Positions 48,701-59,054 of a stretch of 64,000 nt of DNA are shown piece after piece (position 1 is the stretch's first letter; the number at the start of each line of letters is the position of its first letter). Made by a program: the position numbers and the translations under genes. The notes beneath the pieces are model-generated. The model did no database searches. It saw only the letters and a program-made list of their open reading frames with translations, and was not told the DNA's origin. This stretch comes from Perkinsus olseni. Lineage: Eukaryota > Perkinsozoa > Perkinsida > Perkinsidae. Where the stretch lies: positions 1 to 64,000 of the forward strand of contig JABANP010000038.1 of the NCBI GenBank assembly GCA_013115135.1, written 5' to 3'.

Positions 48701-50850
48701 TTGGCTACCCGACAACTGTTCCACCATCCTTCACTACTGGGCGGAGACAGACAACACTGCAGGGCTGGCCACCGCTTACGCCCTTGCTGAGGAGCTCGGT
48801 ATTGAGCTCTCCTTCCGACTCGACAGTAGACTCACTAGCACAATGCTCATCAGCCTCTCCAATAAGTCTTTCGAGGCTGTTGATGTTCAGTTAGCGTACG
48901 CGACATCACTTTCGAGGCACGGCGCGGGGTGAGTTGCTAGTTGCGCGAAGGTCCGTGCGATATGTTTTCAGGTACGTCTCGTCGCTATTGACTCCGATAC
49001 TCATGGCCTCCACCTACAGAGAAAGCGACATGCCCTCTCTGAGGGGCTTCTTGGACTCTCGCCTCATGCCGACTGGAGGCAATCGCAAAGCTCCTGAGGT
49101 CGAATGAAACTGGCGGGAGTATCCACAGTGTATTTTTTTCTGCGGTAGGTGCTGCCATCGAGTGGCCGCCATGAGATAACCTCCTGCATAACGACTTCCT
49201 ATTACTCCCTTTGCGCCAACGCCTACGGCCTCCCTCGCAAGGACTACTATCGAGCCCTGGGGATACGCAAGCCAGAGTCTGATGAGTACACCACAGAATC
49301 TAACATAAGGGTGACCAGCATCATCGTCAGGCCTCTACTCCCATAGCTCTAGTACCCGCTCTTTGTGCAGTCGCGGAATCTCTTCTTCTAGTCGGAGATT
49401 CTGAGCGGACTGAAGAACCCGCCTTCACATAACGTGCTCAGGTGCTCTGTCTTCCCAACGCCTCGTGGTCACTCAAGTGGGACCTCTGGTTCTCCCACCT
49501 CCCTGATAACATACTAACTTCCCCTACTATGCGTTTGCTCTTCGCTCATCAATGGCAAGCCTTCGGCTGGGTCTCCTTCATAGCAGCCTTGGTGCAGTGG
49601 CTCCTGTACGTAACCCTCGGCACCAAGTACATCATCGATTACAATACTGATAGAGACGGTCGCGAAGTCTTAGCCTTCATCTTGCTCATCCTTTCCTTCG
49701 CCTACTACGTCAAGGAAGGCCTTCAACTCAGGAGAATTTCCTGGCGCAACTACCTGGATGATGCGACTAACCTCTCCCTCCTGCTGGCAGTCAGTATGAC
49801 GGTTGCTCTTATCATCATCGACTTCGCCACCGATCACGACTTCCACGAGCACTGGCGGGGCCAGATATCGGTGTCTCAGTACGCCTCGGTGACCATGATC
49901 GTTCTTCTGATCAATACTGTTACTATGTTCCGCGGCTTTGAGAATCTGGCCTGGATGTTCCGTCTGGTCGTTGAGGTCACCTACTCTGTCCGCTGGTTCT
50001 TCGTCATGCTCACGGTCTTCGTAGTATCGATGATGCTTGCTGTATGGGTTGTTGATTATCCCGTTGACCCTACTCAAGCCACATTGGGTGGGCTCATGGC
50101 CAATTCTAGGCCCGGCAGTCTCGGAAGAATATGGCACTACTTCCTTTCTGTATATCGAATTGGTCTTCTGGGAGACACCATGGAGAGCCAGATCGACAAC
50201 ATGAGGGTAGCCTCCCCTTCAACCATCATTCTTATGGCCGCTCTCAGGGCGCCAACTACTTGTGGTTCATATTCGTTGCCACCACCTATATCATCAATAT
50301 CACTCTCCTCAATCTCCTCATCGCGATCATGTCGAGTAGCTATGAGGATATCTCAGTAAGCGTGTTGCTCTCACTCCGACCGCTCTTCAGGCATACAATT
50401 TCAGTTCTAGGCAGCAGTAAAGGTATTTTCTCAGTCCCGCGCGGCCGTCATGGTCTCTCGGGAGCGCTGGGCGATGCTCGGAGAGACCGGAGTTCTCGTC
50501 TGCTGGTGTTTCGAGCTGGGTGCTCAGTTGGTTTGGTCGTCATGTCGTGCCGGAGAAAAGGTAGGACCTGCGCCAAAGGCAGAACTGCTTTATTCGGTGG
50601 TCTCAGGTACCCGCGGTATCTTGTGGCTAACTTCCCTCCCCACGGACATGAACCTCCAACCCGAGCTGAAAATCTGGCTTCTGATCATCCTCTGGCCCTA
50701 GCGCGTGCGAGCCTGGATGGATATCGTCGCGAATGTGAATCGAGCACAACGGAGATGGAAATGAGGATGGTTGCGGCTTTGGGGGGAATACCGGGGAGAA
50801 GCTTTGAGGGAATGAATAAGAATGATGAGAAGCGTCATGCTAAACCATGA
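45793..50850 (+). CDS. WD40-propeller protein joined to a TRP-like six-TM cation channel
   Basis: It starts near ATG 45793 ('MLITSPLATRIPQGKFTNLR'). The N-terminal half is propeller-like: 'FSGDWMLLLADEKEGFAVVQ', a long exon 47322-48932 with 'GHDSYVSILQVLRDPSRVVS', 'DEAGVLLVWHIPGRV', 'DLLTVDVYGVCIRWDMLTCR', and helical 'LLLDWLPDNCSTILHYWAET'. An exon at 49149 bridges to the membrane part: 'FIAALVQWLLYVTLG', 'VLAFILLILSFAYYVKEGL', 'NLSLLLAVSMTVALIIIDFA', 'ASVTMIVLLINTVTMFRGFE', 'WFFVMLTVFVVSMMLAVWVV', pore-like 'IWHYFLSVYRIGLLGD', and after an intron S6 'NITLLNLLIAIMSSSYEDIS', a TRP/ion_trans hallmark. It ends at 50850. No stop plus new start with a promoter-sized gap separates the two halves, but two adjacent genes remain possible. 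Confidence 0.68.
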
Positions 50851-51337
50851 CTGAGTATCCGAAACGGTTATTGTTGGGTTCAGCGTGGGGATTTACAATG
50901 GGATTGCTGTTGTTTATTGTACCGAACTGTATTCGGAGAGGACCAACCCGATGTCTGAACAATGGTGAGAATAAGACAGGGAATCATGCTGCTTTCTCAA
51001 GATACTCATCTCGAGGCAAGAGTGTATCACGTCATTCCTGAGAAAACTTTTCTCTGCACTTTTGCAGGCTTGTTGCTTCCCTTAGTGCGTCGACATCATT
51101 ATCGATAGATCATCAGCGTCAACTGCTACTGGAGGCTTCAAACCCTAGTCGACGATAGCGGGCGACGCCGCAAGCTACTAAGAATTTAGCGAGCCTTGCT
51201 GTAGAGCGCCGCGGAGTTTAACGTAGGATTCTACAATATTGAAGGTCTCTAAAAGTATTTATTTGCTTATTTATTCTCGAGATCGACCGCAGAGATCACA
51301 CCGGCCGTAAGACTCGCCGCAATCTTTTCCCTGATCA
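50851..51337. other. Intergenic region, nothing recognised
   Basis: About 490 nt. An open frame of 64 codons (50847-51041, plus) has one hydrophobic stretch but overlaps the channel stop and lacks support. A/T-rich around 51230-51290. Confidence 0.45.
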
Positions 51338-53870
51338 CTACGTTCGCCTTCCAGAAGGGAATACTAAGCGGATAGTTCGTAAACTTTGACCCGCCCCCTC
51401 GGGTTCTAACATGGCTACAATCATTGGACCTTGTGAGCATAGTTCACTCTGGTTTTCTCTATTCTCTTGGTGTGCACGATACGATATGCCTAGGAAGCGA
51501 GCCTCAGGTCGAGGATCTGAACGTCCGAAATATTTGCGATGTATCGGTATGAGCGAACCACGGGGGAGCGATACCAGGAACATTCGCATCCTATCTACGC
51601 CCTCGGTCGCTGCCTGAACCACGGAGAACGTCTCGACCATCACGGAATCCGGAAATCTGCTTTGATACGGCTAGAGGCTTTATGGTAAACGTCCCCGATT
51701 ATCATGATGATGATATCAGATCCCTGCAATCGGGCAGAGCTAGGAGCTACGTGCTCTCCTACAGCTCACGCCAGGGCCCACTCACTCGATAACACTACCT
51801 GTCCTCAAATAGCACACATCAAGGCCTCACGGATAGACCATGATAAAAATAGGTCTCAACTGGATATTTGACTTCACAGACCAAGAAAGTCTGAGTTCGG
51901 TGAATCTTCATAAATATAAGTGATACTTCATTTTTGCAACAACTCAGATCTCTTAAGCTCAACCTGTCTCTTCTCCCCTGTGGGGCGTCTCAGTCGGAAG
52001 CCCCACTCTCTCCTATGTGTCCTCCAAGTTGTATGAATAGGTTGTCCAATGGCGGCCTCAGCAAGGTTCTTTGCGTGAGGTCACAAGGCTCGGAGTCCGG
52101 GCAGTCCGATAGGATCAGTGATATCAACTTCGGATCGATCGGCTCCACCAGCGTGGCAAACGAAAAGGAAGCCGCATGAAGGGTGTCACCTAGTGCCACG
52201 CGACAATCAGTCGCCTCCTCGCTGGGTACGTTCCAGAAAAAGTGCCTCGTCTGAATAACGCGTCAGCAATTTCCTGAACGTTCATGGAAGAGATGCGGAC
52301 TAACCCGAAGGTTCGCGATGGCTTGCTTACTTCCCTCTCGTCATTTTCTTTATTTTTTTCAGATTCGGTTCAAGCTCCAGGTAGATAGCAGGGCCGTCGC
52401 CCGATTCCTCCATGCGTAGGGCACATATAGTCTGAATTTTGGAGCCAGGAGAAGGGGTTACATTCGCAGCGCTAAGAGTTATAAACGCACCTTCCTCTCA
52501 GTTCGAACGTCTTTCTTGTCACCCCTGCGGCCTCTCGCTCCACTCGGCTTCTGACAGAAAGAAGAACCACTTGAAGTTACCTCATCAGAGTGTGTCGGTA
52601 ATGAAGATACAGATAGAAAGGAGTCGCTCACACACTAACCCCCCCCCTCGCCTATCGTTGATAGTCTATCGAGAGCCCCGAGGGCTGGAGTTAATTGAGT
52701 AACCTTGCGAAGCCAGGGAAGTATTGTAGCAGGTTGCTCTTATTACGAAGATCTTCCTCAACGTGGACGTTCCGGAAGCGATCGAAGGGAAGGTTGCAAT
52801 GAGAATGAGGTATGGAACGGTGAATCGCATGGCGGGAGGTCGAACGAAAAACTAATTGATGACTTTCCTTAGATGAGCTAGACCTAGCGTGTCACGCATC
52901 CGCGAACTTCGCGGCGCGAAGCCGTTACAAGAACACCATGAGTATGTTCATCGAACATTTCCACCCGCTCCCGATATGTGAAAAGACAACAAAAATAAAA
53001 GTTACAGTTGAGGCAGCAGATAGAGACGGCCAGTCTGATAAATTAAAAAGCCTCTATCCATCGGTCATTCCGTTGTGCATACACATCCATTCGAATGGCC
53101 TCGGGCACTGTCGAGTCGACTGTTCATGTACCAGTGACTGCAGCAGACTCGGTTGGTCGCTCCGATGATGAGCTGAGGACATTGAGCCCCACATGCATTC
53201 TACGCTACCCCTCCTACTCCCATTCATCAGCTCGATCGAGGTATCGTATACCGGTTGTCCCCGCAATCAAGAACAGAGAGCCTGAGCGAGGGGACTCGAC
53301 AGCAATGACACGGATGAGCGTTGGACATCGTCACCATCATTTACTCCTCTGTCACCACCATTCTCTCTCGAACAAGCATCAGGATTCTCACCAGAGCCGG
53401 GCCCTCAAATACCGCATCATATTCATTCTCCGTTGCTACACTGTAGTAACGCGACGTAGGGAGATATTTGGGAATATCAGCTTGAGGGACAGGGAATAAG
53501 GGTGAGAAAAAGACGGGTATTTCAGACGCAAGACCATGTCTCGTCTCATGTGGCGAGCGAGGACTTCATATGGATTCGTCGCGCGTGCCCCGAAGAGCCC
53601 GATAGACGAGGTGGATATCGGTCTAACAAACATTTGCGCATAAGGGAGAAGGGACTCCGAGGACCTTCAAGCTTGAGCGCCCGACACGCTTCCCGCCGCG
53701 CCAAGCTGCCGGCGATGAAATCCAGAAAGTCCATCCCTCTCCGACCTGCAGAATCTCGGAGCTTGATTCATCGCATGTGACCACGAGATACTCCGTCCGC
53801 ACCAATGTCAGCTGCAAGTGCTTCACTTGCGTGCAAGTTGAACCCGAGTTGTTTAGAGGACCGATATATC
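51338..53870 (-). pseudogene. Decayed locus of the modular secreted family
   Basis: Minus-strand fragments with family-like pieces but broken frames: 'SELCSQGPMIVAMLEPEGAG' (about 51.4 kb), the clear strand-plus-helix pair at 51990-52441, 'MVLRLKYPSFSHPYSLSLKL' (about 53.5 kb) and 'CTQVKHLQLTLVRTEYLVVT' (about 53.83 kb). No signal-peptide exon or continuous exon chain could be assembled. Plus-strand frames of up to 134 codons overlap this region (53095-53499) and have no recognisable family. Confidence 0.4.
51990..52441 (-). pseudogene. Close relative of family copy delta (strand module plus helical module)
   Basis: Minus-strand reading 'IQTICALRMEESGDGPAIYL' aligns with 'IQPVCALLMDKASNQPAIYL' of copy delta. 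After an intron-like gap, 'FFWNVPSEEATDCRVALGDT' aligns with 'SSSWNIPEENRVDCGAALGH', and 'LLRPPLDNLFIQLGGHIGES' with 'FMRPALDALFEQLGGTVDDG'. The GTAAGC donor is phase 2 while the frame at the acceptor is phase 0, so the join breaks the reading. The C-terminus is cut shortly after the helix. It is most likely an inactive duplicate, 20 kb from the main array. Confidence 0.6.
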
Positions 53871-54322
53871 ACGATGAGTGGTTGCAATTCACGGTAATTC
53901 CCCATGCACAGGCTCTCAGGGACACATTGTCGGCTCTGTTAGAACGAACTCTACGTCTTGTGTGAAGTATACGGGCGCACTCCAATAATGCGAAGGCTCG
54001 CTGGCGGTACGTCTACCAGCGTGTGCGCGACTGAGGGCATTCTGTCAACTAAGTCAAACCATTGCGACCACGTGAAAGTGGCCTACTGTTAGCAGGTTCC
54101 GGGAATACTCAATATACACCGTATACTGCGCTTGCCCTGTCTTCACAGTGCTATCCACCTAGTCCGCTGCGTTGACTCACGAACCCGAACCCTCTGACTA
54201 CACCGTACCCTAATGAACACAAAACTCCAGTAGTGACTAGTAAGTTCGAGAATAAAATTCACATTTAAGAGCCTAGATATGTGTGTTTTTAATAAAGAGC
54301 CAAATGACCTTCAGAATTGCTT
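53871..54322. other. Intergenic region, nothing recognised
   Basis: About 450 nt downstream of the PB1-protein stop (in its own orientation). No gene, repeat or RNA seen. Confidence 0.45.
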
Positions 54323-55417
54323 TTACTGAGCCTTCTGTTCCACAGATTGCTGCTGCTTGCCACCAGAAGAGGACTTCTTGGCAGACTTGTCAGCGTCAGT
54401 GAACCGCTGAGCGAGTTGGGCAAGATCTGCCTGTGCAGCCTCGAGTGCTCCGACCAATTCTCGAGCGACGGCTTTGTTCTCAACAAATCCACAATCGCTT
54501 AGCATGTCGACGAAGTCTTTGGCTGCTGGGCTAGACTCGACCTGTTGAAGCTGCTTAGTCTCATCGGCCACCTCCTTGGCATCCTTCTTGGACTCGGGCT
54601 TCTCATAACCCATAAGACGATCGGTGACCTTCCGCATGGCGCCAACATTCTCGAACATTCGGTTAACCAAGTCGTCACCGCTCTTCTTGTCGGCCACGAA
54701 CCCCGACTTCGCGAGGAAGTCCGCCATGGCGTCCTTAGCCTCCTTCTCAGAAGACACCTCCTTCTCCATATGAGTCACCTCAGGCTTGGAACCGGCCTTC
54801 TGGACCGACTTGTCGACTGTAACTTGGACCTCGGGCTTCTTCTCGCCGGTGGTTGCCTTCTTCTCGACAGCAGCTGAAGTATTGGAACTCGCTTGGGGCT
54901 GGGAGTTGGCAGCAGTGGTTTGACCCTTAACGGCACCCTGCTGCTCTTGCTCATCCTTCTTAGCCTTCAACGAGTGGGCGATCTTACCAATATCCTGGTC
55001 CGCAGCCAACATACTGTCAACCAATTGTAGAGCAGAAAGAGGACTGCTCACGTAGTCAAGATCGTCGAGTAGATCGGCTACCATCAAACTAACAGGATCA
55101 AGAGGGACGAAGCTAGGCTCTCTGCCGCCCTCGACATCGACGTAGATATCCAGAACCGCCACGGAGTCAGTTGCCTTTCCCTTAGCCTCGGCGACTGCTA
55201 TTGCATCAGGAAGTGACAAGTCATTGAGAATGCAGAATTCGTTATCCTCATCCATGTAGAATAGACGATAGTCTCTCACTTGGAGTTCACGCCAGGCCTT
55301 CTCAACATATCCACAGAGCTTGTCGTAGGTCTGAAGCTCCTCAGGGTCAACTCTTATACGAAGTGTTTCGGAATCGGTGTGTAATTTAAGGCAAATAACG
55401 CTTGCTGTTGATGACAT
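54323..55417 (-). CDS. Intronless PB1-domain protein with three helical repeats
   Basis: A single uninterrupted frame of 364 codons, ATG 55415-55417 to the stop at 54323. Residues 7-82 form a PB1 domain: a basic/hydrophobic first strand ('VICLKLHTDSETLRIRVD') and an OPCA-type acidic motif, 'YMDEDNEFCILNDLSLPDAI' (54-73). Three related helical units follow at about 115-150 ('DLLDDLDYVSSPLSALQLVD'), 233-268 ('DFLAKSGFVADKKSGDDLVN') and 303-339 ('DMLSDCGFVENKAVARELVG'), separated by Lys/Glu/Gln-rich linkers. PB1 domains pair with other PB1 or acidic partners, so this is a likely adaptor of unknown pathway. It is the only long gene in the window without introns. Its even codon use and long flexible linkers fit a cytosolic, well-expressed protein. 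Confidence 0.85.
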   Translation of the reverse strand: MSSTASVICLKLHTDSETLRIRVDPEELQTYDKLCGYVEKAWRELQVRDYRLFYMDEDNEFCILNDLSLPDAIAVAEAKGKATDSVAVLDIYVDVEGGREPSFVPLDPVSLMVADLLDDLDYVSSPLSALQLVDSMLAADQDIGKIAHSLKAKKDEQEQQGAVKGQTTAANSQPQASSNTSAAVEKKATTGEKKPEVQVTVDKSVQKAGSKPEVTHMEKEVSSEKEAKDAMADFLAKSGFVADKKSGDDLVNRMFENVGAMRKVTDRLMGYEKPESKKDAKEVADETKQLQQVESSPAAKDFVDMLSDCGFVENKAVARELVGALEAAQADLAQLAQRFTDADKSAKKSSSGGKQQQSVEQKAQ

Positions 55418-55875
55418 AATAAAGAGAACTTATTAAAACTAATTCAAACTGAAGGGATGTCAACTTACAAGAATCACTCAAGCCCACGATATCGTCGAAG
55501 TTGATGCGACAGCTCCTCTCCAAGCTCTAGCGGGTTGATATCCGACAGCACAAGCTAAGGTGTCCCACCGTCACAATCCCGATGTATCGAAGATACACTC
55601 CTGTCTCCTGTATTGTAAGTCTACGACTGTATGTACGGTAGCGTAAACCATTGAGTGAGCCAGAGTGAGAGTCTGGCGGACATCACCGGTCCTTCCCGAT
55701 ATGAATGGTATCGGAAAGGGAGTGGAGAGGTTGGCCGAGACGCAGGTTTCCCCGATGGCTGTACTCCTCACTCAACAACTGCTACTGACGACATCGATGT
55801 GGCATGCATTCCAGGGCAGAATGGCAAATACTAGTAAATGGAGTCACAATCTTTTTGACCGAGTGAAGGTGCAGT
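55418..55875. other. Spacer upstream of the PB1 gene
   Basis: About 460 nt. The 60 nt before the PB1 ATG are A/T-rich with a TTTCAG-like pyrimidine-AG (about 55455-55462) that could serve cis- or trans-splicing. Nothing else supported. Confidence 0.4.
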
Positions 55876-58228
55876 TCAAGACTGAAAGAGTCCACTGTGC
55901 CGTGTTATAGTATATAGGGAAAGAGCGACCTCCGTCTTGTTCGGGTCCTCAGCACGGCACCATGGACAACGCACTCCCAGCGTTGCTGCAGCCGAAGTGC
56001 GCCTGTTCAACGACGCCTTGAAGCCTTCGGTAGAGTTGACGCAAATACTCCCTTGACGAAATGGATGCACTGAGGAGAGGAGACATCTCATATTCTAGAG
56101 TGCCCCAGCACCTACCTCCTATACTTTATCCGCCATATTCCCTTTTCCAGAGACCTGACGGGAGCGGGGACAGGGGTGACGATTTTCTTCAGGAAGCTAT
56201 TCTTCTCCACTTGGCTCATGGTGTAGATAGTGCCGAACGACAAGGATCGGCGTGGAAGGTCCATCGGGTTCCTGATGCAGGAGCATGCTAACTCAATGCA
56301 ATCAGAGTGCAGGCCTACATTGAGCAAGAGCCTCTGCTCGTTGGAAAGGTCGACCAGCTCAGGCCGGCACCTCCGCTGCTTAGCCTGCTGCAGTATGTTA
56401 CGCCGGTAGAGTTGACCTCGACGTGAATGCTCAGTAGTCCGATAAGGACTCGCCAGATGGTTGTGCCATGGGTCGAGGGGAGACTCGTCTAGTCTGGAGC
56501 TTCCCAGCCAGTGACCTACACGGGGATGATGAGGACATCGATTCTAAAGTTTCCCTCACGCAACGTCACTAGTGCGCCCAGTGAAGACTCACCTAAATGG
56601 GGTGCCGCATTTTTCGGTCTGGCATGCTCGGTATGATCGTGTGCCGGGCCATCTGTCGACGCCAATGGAGCCGATGATTTAGTTCTCATCAGCGGCTTTA
56701 ATCGAGCTGAACATGCACAGAACATCAAGAGGACGGGACTGCGTAGCCTCACTGCCGCCCCCACCTTTCTTGGTTATACCCCTCCATGTGGAGGAGAACT
56801 GCGACCACAGATGCCAATCTTTCCATACGTCATCCTCTTTGGTCGAGGGCGCCGCAGTCTCCTTCAAACCCACAGTGGTTCCTGTTACGGCAGAGTGCAC
56901 GCCTATGGATACTCTACTAGCGTTCTTACCAACAGACGGATTACTATGATTTGCATGAGGAGGCAGCAGCTCCTTGAAAGACCCCCTCGTAGGTTCACTC
57001 ATCGCCACCGGAGGCCGCTTCTGCCGATCTCTAACCGTTATAGCGACGATGCTCGGTGGGGCATTCTGAGGAGAGCTCGGTGAGGACAAACTATGGGGCC
57101 GTGTAGAAGACGAGTGGATTCGTGCTCTTCACAACTCTCACCTGGCTTGGTGGACGCCGCAAAAGCAACACGGTGGGAGCCTCCTGCTTCCCCTCGAAGG
57201 CAACCCCCAGCGGCACAACGTTCTGCATCAAGAAGCGCAGGTTGATAGAATAGCGACATGCCCAGCAGCTTCCCTACCTCTGGACCACCAGAATTCCGCT
57301 GATTGATCGACGCCGGCTTTGTGAGGGTGGACATCTCGAGACAGCCGTACCGATCCTCCTCCCTAGTGTTCATGGATCGAGTTAAGATCTTCAAACACTT
57401 AGCGTTCCACAACAAGGCAACGACGATGCCGGGCTTCTGGTCCGCCAGTAGCAGCCTCGACTCCCAACCAGCAGGCGATTCGAGGTAAGCCACAGGACGC
57501 AAGGACAGCCTACGAGTGCCGCGGCCAGAGGGAGCACACTTGAACGCCGTGAAACCACGCCGGGTCGTGGCCAAGCAATACAGAAAGGATTGACCAGCAC
57601 TGCCATTCAGCGTTACCTGCTCTACCGTACTTCCCGGGGGGAATGGCGGAGTGTAGGAAGCAAGGCCTATCGACTTGAGATTCACGAGAGCGAGCTTCTC
57701 GCTACGCCCACAGCGGAGCAGCACCGCCGCCATCTTTCCTTCTTCGTCACATCCAACCCGCAGAATTGTCTCGCCGTCCTCCGCCTCGAACGCACTCCTA
57801 CAGCCCTGCTCTGAGTTGGCATCGAAAAGCCAGAGAGTCTCCATGGTTGCCGAGAGAGTGATGCGAGCCCTGACGGTGAGGGCCACGACCTGGCCGTCGG
57901 GAGCAGGCAGTCGATGGGATAGCTTCCACTCAGTTGCTTGCTCGTTGAAGTCGAGGATGATAACAGTAGAGCCGCAACCAATACCGAGTCTGAGCCGGCG
58001 GCCGAGCAGCTTGGCACAGATGCAGGCAGGGACGGCCGGGAGGTCTGTGATATGCGCAACCACTTGGCAGCGGGTATGATCTTCAGAGGAGGTCATGACG
58101 AGTATGTCGGATTCCGAGCCTGGGATAACGATGTAGGGGTAAGCCGTGAGTATGACTGATGAAGAACGCTCAAGACTATGCTTCGGCAACGGGGCCTTAG
58201 CAAGTGCCTCGTCGGCGGTGGGAGCCAT
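55876..58228 (-). CDS. Unrecognised protein with N-terminal beta-propeller-like half
   Basis: ATG 58226-58228 starts 'MAPTADEALAKAPLPKHSLE'. The first long exon (to about 57100) has repeated strand-rich segments typical of a WD/propeller fold: 'VILTAYPYIVIPGSESDILV', 'LGIGCGSTVIILDFNEQATE', 'VVALTVRARITLSATMETLW', 'LFYCLATTRRGFTAFKCAP' style blocks. A CTCCTCAG acceptor leads to 'NAPPSIVAITVRDRQKRPPV' and 'EDDVWKDWHLWSQFSSTWRG', and further minus-strand exons show 'HLGESSLGALVTLREGNFRI' (56560), 'DESPLDPWHNHLASPYRTTE' (56460), 'RRCRPELVDLSNEQRLLLNV' (56350) and 'GVRCPWCRAEDPNKTEVALS' (55950). The family and function are not recognised; whether the 3' exons belong to the same transcript is inference. 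Confidence 0.5.
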
Positions 58229-58572
58229 ATAGCACAACAACTGCGGTGCACATCGAACAATATCGTGAATCAGCGGCAGTGAGAGGAGGAATAACAGCGC
58301 ATCATGAATAATGATGGGGACTGGACCAGTCAAAAGGCGCTTGTTTCATTGCGGCATTCTACTGCGGAGGAGCGAATCGTGCACGAGGTCGATGGGAACC
58401 AGTCGAGAGATCAGTCCATCATCGATCGAAATTGCAGTGGTCGTGACTACGGCTCCCACTGTCCGATTGACACAAACACAAGGCACGGATCATGATGAGA
58501 AGAAAGGAAATGAGGACTGCGGTGGTAGTAGTGGTAATAGTAGTAGCAAAGCCCCAGTGTACGTAAGAGGAG

Positions 58573-58758
58573 TCAATCCGAAAGGGAGATAACCTCGATC
58601 TCATCCTCTGGTGGCGTGTAGGTCATCGTGCCGGTGACCTTATTGTACAGCAGCACCTGCCCAGGACGGCACTGGTCGGGAGGGAAGAACTGGACAATCC
58701 CATCGGGGAGGGGGAACTGAACCTTCTGCCCCGTCTTCCAGCCATCCGGTATCCGGAC
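58573..58758 (-). CDS. C-terminal exon with small 'IPDGW' domain (shared with the right-edge gene)
   Basis: After a GATGCAG acceptor at 58759-58761 the exon reads 'VRIPDGWKTGQKVQFPLPDG' and 'FFPPDQCRPGQVLLYN', ending 'EDEIEVISLSD' with the stop at 58573. A GTGAGG donor after 'GRQISAPRMA' gives an in-phase upstream exon (to about 59040) encoding a basic, nuclear-type stretch, 'IPKRKKKRKSQQQRQSS'. The '(I)PxGWxxGxxxxF...PxxxRPGxxL' pattern is a small all-strand domain seen widely in alveolate, especially dinoflagellate, proteins; the pattern recall is approximate. No start codon was found for the upstream exon, so this could be the 3' end of the repeat gene next door. Confidence 0.5.
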   Translation of the reverse strand, partial: VRIPDGWKTGQKVQFPLPDGIVQFFPPDQCRPGQVLLYNKVTGTMTYTPPEDEIEVISLSD

Positions 58759-59054
58759 CTGCATCGTAGGAAGTGATGATGACAAGGAGAGGAGGAAGAG
58801 ACGGACTTCGCCGACGCCTCCTCACGGCCATCCTCGGTGCCGAGATCTGCCGTCCGAATCCGCTTCCGTGAGGCCGCTGCATACTAGACTGATCACTCGA
58901 TACGCTATCACGACTCTTCACCAACTCAGAGCTTTGCCGCTGCTGCTGCGACTTCCGCTTCTTCTTCCTCTTCGGGATACCGTCGACCGTCCCAGTGTTG
59001 GTCCCTCGAGGACAGTTCGAGGTGAGGTTCTCCGGCCCAGTACACCCCTCATCA

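Noticed and set aside
50847..51041. Small plus-strand membrane-protein ORF after the channel
   Set aside because: It overlaps the channel stop codon, has no homologue I know and no splice or spacing support.
53095..53499. Plus-strand 134-codon ORF
   Set aside because: No domain, no signal peptide and no joined exons. The minus strand shows family-like fragments instead, so neither strand is called as a functional gene.
57590..58079. Plus-strand ORFs opposite the propeller-like gene
   Set aside because: They are antisense shadows of a long, well-formed minus-strand exon.
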